Under the pieces are notes generated by a model that made no database searches, had not been told where the DNA came from, and was given only the letters and a program-made list of their open reading frames with translations. Below, in pieces: positions 34,585 through 37,526 of a DNA stretch of 37,526 nt (positions are counted from its first letter, which is position 1; every line of letters starts with the position of its first letter). Source of the stretch: Flavobacteriales bacterium (lineage in GTDB: Bacteria > Bacteroidota > Bacteroidia > DT-38); contig JABSPQ010000037.1 in NCBI GenBank assembly GCA_013214205.1, positions 1 through 37,526 of the forward strand, given 5' to 3'. A program made the position numbers and the translations under genes.

Positions 34585-35331
34585 CTTTTTTTTACTGAAT
34601 GAATCGAAGAATGAATTGGCCAGACTTCCTTCTAAAACTGGTATTGTGAGGTCTCCATTTTCTCTAATATTTACCGCGTTAAAATGGTTCTGCTTATTGT
34701 GATCGGATATATTAATAGTGTAAAAAAGGCCATTAATGTACATGATATAAGAGTAGTTTGACTCTGATTTTAGTTGAGTAACGGTTTGCATACTTTTCAA
34801 TGGTAAGTCTGAATTTGGAGCCATTTTGAGAATAACTACCGAATATTTTTTTTCATTACCAGCGTTATTGGTTAAAATCATTTTTCTCATGTTTTCTGAA
34901 TGAATTGCACCAAGATTTACCTGTTCAAACATTAAATGTTTTGAGTGATGTGCCCTCCAAAGAATTGAGATTACAAACAATTTAAATTTGGTGTAGTCTA
35001 GCCCTTTGATTTCTTCATGCTTAAGCCCCTCATCGCTAATGAAAGTATTTCTCGTAATATTGGAGCTTTTAGGAAGTTTTCCTCCAAATAGAACAGGTTG
35101 TGCGTAACTTTCCAACGTTCCAATTATGGTTCCGTCACAGTGCCTACATAATATTTCTTTATCATATGCACCATTGTATAGCGTTTTAGGCTTGTGTAAA
35201 GAGTTCATATTTATATGAGTCATCTCATGTTTAGAATTAAACATTCCTTTATACATAAAGTCAGGAATGATGTGAGACTTTTTTTGCAAAGGCTTATGTT
35301 CTAAACATAAACGACATTTTCCTTCTATCAT
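34561..35331 (-). CDS. Zinc-finger protein with SHIIP motif, HNH-like
   Basis: A 256-residue protein. The N-terminal part has C6-x2-C9, then S19-H20-I-I-P23, then C62-x2-C65 (EILCRHCDG). The order CxxC - SHIIP - CxxC is that of a treble-clef HNH-like fold found in many unnamed phage- and island-borne proteins, where the His of HIIP could be catalytic. The rest (about 70-256) is mixed alpha/beta with no known motif. Nuclease activity is a guess. It points toward the HEPN-like gene and shares 24 bp at the 3' ends. Confidence 0.65.
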   Translation of the reverse strand: MIEGKCRLCLEHKPLQKKSHIIPDFMYKGMFNSKHEMTHINMNSLHKPKTLYNGAYDKEILCRHCDGTIIGTLESYAQPVLFGGKLPKSSNITRNTFISDEGLKHEEIKGLDYTKFKLFVISILWRAHHSKHLMFEQVNLGAIHSENMRKMILTNNAGNEKKYSVVILKMAPNSDLPLKSMQTVTQLKSESNYSYIMYINGLFYTINISDHNKQNHFNAVNIRENGDLTIPVLEGSLANSFFDSFSKKKLRLRTKK

Positions 35332-35508
35332 CAGCCATAGTTAAGTTGTATATAAAGTTAAATCAAATAGTTTGTTTTAGTTGATTAATACTGTCTGTTC
35401 TGGAAATTGAAATATTATAACCTTTCTTAACGTTTTATAAACTAAGCGAGACAATCCAGCTACCGGAGTTCTTCATGTCTCATTATTATTAACCTTAATA
35501 TTTACAAT

Positions 35509-35793
35509 ATGAAAATGATAATGTTTGAAGAACAAGCCTATTTTAAATTAATAGAAGAATTAGGTGATATGGTAGAAAGTGCTATAAAGAAAGCCAAGGT
35601 GCAAAAGAAATGGCTCACTAAAGAACAAGCCATGCTAGAGCTTGGAGAAGTAAGTAAAAGTACATTGCAGAAGTATAGAGATGACAATGAAATAGAGTAC
35701 ACCCAAAAGGATAAGAATGATAAGATCATTCTTTATTGTCGTAAAAGTATTGATGACTTTTTAGAACGTCGTAGAGTTCGACGAGTAGCATAG
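35509..35793 (+). CDS. Excisionase-like helix-turn-helix protein
   Basis: A 94-residue DNA-binding protein. WLTKEQAMLELGEVSKSTLQ then KYRDDNEIEYT is a MerR/excisionase-type winged helix (HTH_17), with ILYCRKSIDDFLERR closing it. Very similar small proteins are widespread on integrative elements of Bacteroidota. The likely start is 35509, although the ATG at 35521 (MFEEQ) is also possible. It has its own terminator. No integrase is in the window; this gene is the nearest sign of mobility machinery. Confidence 0.82.
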   Translation: MKMIMFEEQAYFKLIEELGDMVESAIKKAKVQKKWLTKEQAMLELGEVSKSTLQKYRDDNEIEYTQKDKNDKIILYCRKSIDDFLERRRVRRVA

Positions 35794-35811
35794 TTTTTTA
35801 ATTCGGTGAAG

Positions 35812-35844
35812 GGTGCGGGGCAATTATGCTCCGCACCTTTTTTT
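35812..35844 (+). terminator. Intrinsic terminator of the HTH gene
   Basis: GGTGCGGGGC pairs with GCTCCGCACC (one G-T) around AATTAT, followed by seven T. Confidence 0.93.
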
Positions 35845-35999
35845 GCGCCTTATAATTGGGTTTTGGTCGGTTCTGCTATCAAAAAACACCAAGGCAAACC
35901 AGGATATGTTGTTGGATAGCTGATGACGAAGCAGGGTTGATGCAAAGACGGACTAAAGAGAAGCGGGGAGGGAGCGTGGGATTTAATGTGTAATTAGAA

Positions 36000-37386
36000 T
36001 TATTTAATTTTTGTGTCTAGTTTCTTTAATATTTGAATAATCTCTTTTGCCGAAATGGCGAATTCTTTTCTTGCCTCCACTTTATTGTTGGTTGTCCAGT
36101 CAATCAAATCTTTTACAAGTTGTCCCTTGGCTTTAAACTTTGCTTTTTTTTGTGTTGTCTTTAATGCTTTTTTCGCTTTTGCTTGCCATGATTTTGGGTA
36201 ATAGTCTTCAAAGTTGGGTTTCGTGAAAGTGCTGAAGTGCGACTCATCCCAACTTTTAAATTTATTCCTTAACTCTTTAATCGCTGAAATCCCTGGCTTA
36301 TCTCCGTCGGCAATAATCCAAGCTCTATTTTCGTAAGCGCTACTGGTGTGTATAAAGACAAATAATCTTAAAAAATCATGAAACCTTGGGCTTAAATCAT
36401 TGACTCCTTGTGCTGCGATTGTTTTTAGTTTGTTTTTTAAATTAGGAACAAAGGTTGGAATCAAATAATCTCTAATAATTCTTTCGGCGGAAGACTCTTC
36501 GAGAATTAAATATGCTTGCCATAGTTCAAAATCATACAACTCATAACCGAGGTCTTCAAGAACCTTTATTCTAGCCTCAGGTGTGTCGTTTACTCTTTTA
36601 ATCGAAGTTTTAGGAATCCTGTTTTTTAACTCCATCTCTAAACTGAATATTCGAGAGGATTCAGGCGCCCCTAAATATTTGGTAACAATGTTTGAATGTG
36701 TGGAAACAATAAACTGGTTTGATTCTGATTTCTTAATAATTAAATTAAGCAATCCTTTTAACGCTTTGGGATGTATATCGTTTTCTAGTTCTTCTATTAA
36801 AAATAACTTGTCTTCAGCAACACATAAGTCTACAATTAATCCTAATATATTAGTAGTGCCTTCTCCCATCTCATCAATTGAGATGTGTTCATTAGTATTT
36901 ACTATCAATCCTCCTTCTTTACCATTAGTAGATAGAGCACATGAAATGGTAAATCCCAATATGTCTTTACAGCTTTTAACATATTCTTGATAAGCAGGAT
37001 AGTCGGGTGAAGCTATTCTGTCAATTTTAGAATATAGATTTTGTAAGTTCTCTTCTACTACTGTTGCATGACTAGCTTTGATTGTTTGTGTAAAATTAAC
37101 AGCCTTTCGTTTTGAGAAATATGGGTATATGAAATTTTTTGGTTCTTCATTAGAGATAAGGTTGTTTACTCTTGTGGCGTTTTTAGTCCCCCCTGAATAT
37201 ACAAGTGCCGCGAATGAGCTAGGCGAACCAATCTCTAACGCTAAAGTGTTGTTGTAAACACTTGATTGTTTAATTATTTGTTTATTCCAAGGTAGATATT
37301 TGTCATCAAATTGGTTAAACTCAACCATTACTTTAGCACTATTTGATCCTATCCTTATATTCTTTTGAAGGTAATGACCTGCGACA
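36000..37386 (-). pseudogene. OLD-like ATPase-Toprim nuclease, 5' end removed by an IS
   Basis: The minus frame reads as an ABC-type ATPase of the AAA_15/AAA_21 kind joined to a Toprim domain. Counting from a nominal TTG at 37400, the protein has a signature-like segment DEMGEGTTNILGL (177-189), Walker B LFLIEELEND (199-208) and H-loop STHS (233-236). The Toprim part has ILEESSAE (299-306) and IIADGDKPG (362-370). There is no Walker A: the frame comes straight out of IS sequence and starts at VAGHYLQKNIRIGSNSAK, a region that normally follows Walker A by about 20-40 residues. So the gene is cut by the insertion and is probably dead. Intact relatives (OLD, GajA) act in phage defence. Confidence 0.75.
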
Positions 37387-37526
37387 TGGAATTGCAACAA
37401 AATAATGGAGTTTAAGTTAAGCTATGCCGCCTGATTAAATTGATGATTATTGAGATTAAATTGTTCTATTGATTTATTGCCCAAGTGTGAGTGCCTTCTT
37501 TTTCTGTTATACCACGTTTCCAGCCA
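37387..37526 (-). mobile_element. End of an IS3-family insertion sequence
   Basis: The element continues beyond the right window edge. Its inner end is probably at 37387: the plus strand there reads TGGAATTGCAACAAAATAAT, starting with TG as IS3-family ends do and carrying a TGCA...AA...TGG pattern typical of such inverted repeats. The end was placed from this resemblance and from where the ATPase frame begins to look like protein; it could be off by some bases. Confidence 0.65.
37422..37526 (-). CDS. IS3-family transposase (OrfB), C-terminal end
   Basis: The last 34 residues of the transposase are visible, beginning WLETWYNRKRRHSHLGNKSI and ending in NQAA with stop TAG at 37422-37424. The pattern WYNRKRRHSHLG is the hallmark of the IS3-family DDE transposase C-terminus, including the region after the catalytic Glu. 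The rest of the gene is outside the window. Confidence 0.88.
   Translation of the reverse strand, partial: WLETWYNRKRRHSHLGNKSIEQFNLNNHQFNQAA

Noticed and set aside
35448-35481. GAGACA/TGTCTC inverted repeat upstream of the HTH gene as an operator
   Set aside because: Only 6-bp arms in AT-rich DNA; too weak to support without comparison to related loci.
36000-37400. Intact Gabija-type or OLD defence nuclease
   Set aside because: Walker A is missing and the 5' end is IS sequence; no UvrD-like helicase partner is in view.

Overview
The window reads as a chromosome segment of a Bacteroidota bacterium, probably Flavobacteriales or a close relative. The signs are Bacteroidota-type -7 boxes (TAnnTTTG) before several genes, few Shine-Dalgarno sequences, AT-rich DNA, and gene families typical of the phylum: a large Lgt, a cyclophilin-FKBP lipoprotein, a GH3/beta-lactamase fusion, DUF3127, MnmD, and BshA of the bacillithiol pathway.

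Layout. 1-604 is a decayed edge: the C-terminal end of an IS1380-type transposase and non-coding DNA with inverted repeats. A tRNA-Leu(GAG) and dapF diverge at about 690-760. dapF, a frameshifted unknown gene, a GNAT gene and mltG are packed head to tail (cell wall theme). A hexose-phosphate mutase gene follows behind three 12-bp tandem repeats, then a DUF2279-like protein, an Smr protein and RNase P RNA (6683-7059) with a clear terminator. 7481-15316 holds a lipoprotein, a class IV aminotransferase, yaaA, an SSB-like DUF3127 protein, mnmD, an ABC-F ATPase and three separate prolyl isomerase genes. 15738-19008 (minus) is suhB-lgt-mtaB with overlapping ends. Then come a peptide-type substrate-binding lipoprotein (plus) and the minus-strand run mutL, two rhomboids and an EEP-fold protein. 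26051-30845 (plus) is the GH3/beta-lactamase protein, bshA and a seven-helix membrane protein, facing trxB. All of this is ordinary core genome.

From about 32.3 kb the character changes. A promoter leads into the 5' half of a tRNA-Pro gene that breaks off just after the anticodon stem; about 100 bp later there is an intact tRNA-Pro(GGG). Beyond it lies accessory DNA. A 622-residue protein of unknown family has a C-terminal RNxxxH motif that suggests a HEPN ribonuclease. It faces, with overlapping 3' ends, a zinc-finger protein with a CxxC/SHIIP/CxxC pattern resembling HNH nucleases. A small excisionase-like HTH gene follows. Last is an OLD-like ATPase-Toprim gene whose 5' end, including Walker A, has been cut off by an IS3-family element that runs out of the window. 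This looks like a defence-type island at a tRNA attachment site, partly broken. The HEPN-like/zinc-finger pair is the best candidate here for an undescribed system; its function is inferred only from motifs and setting.
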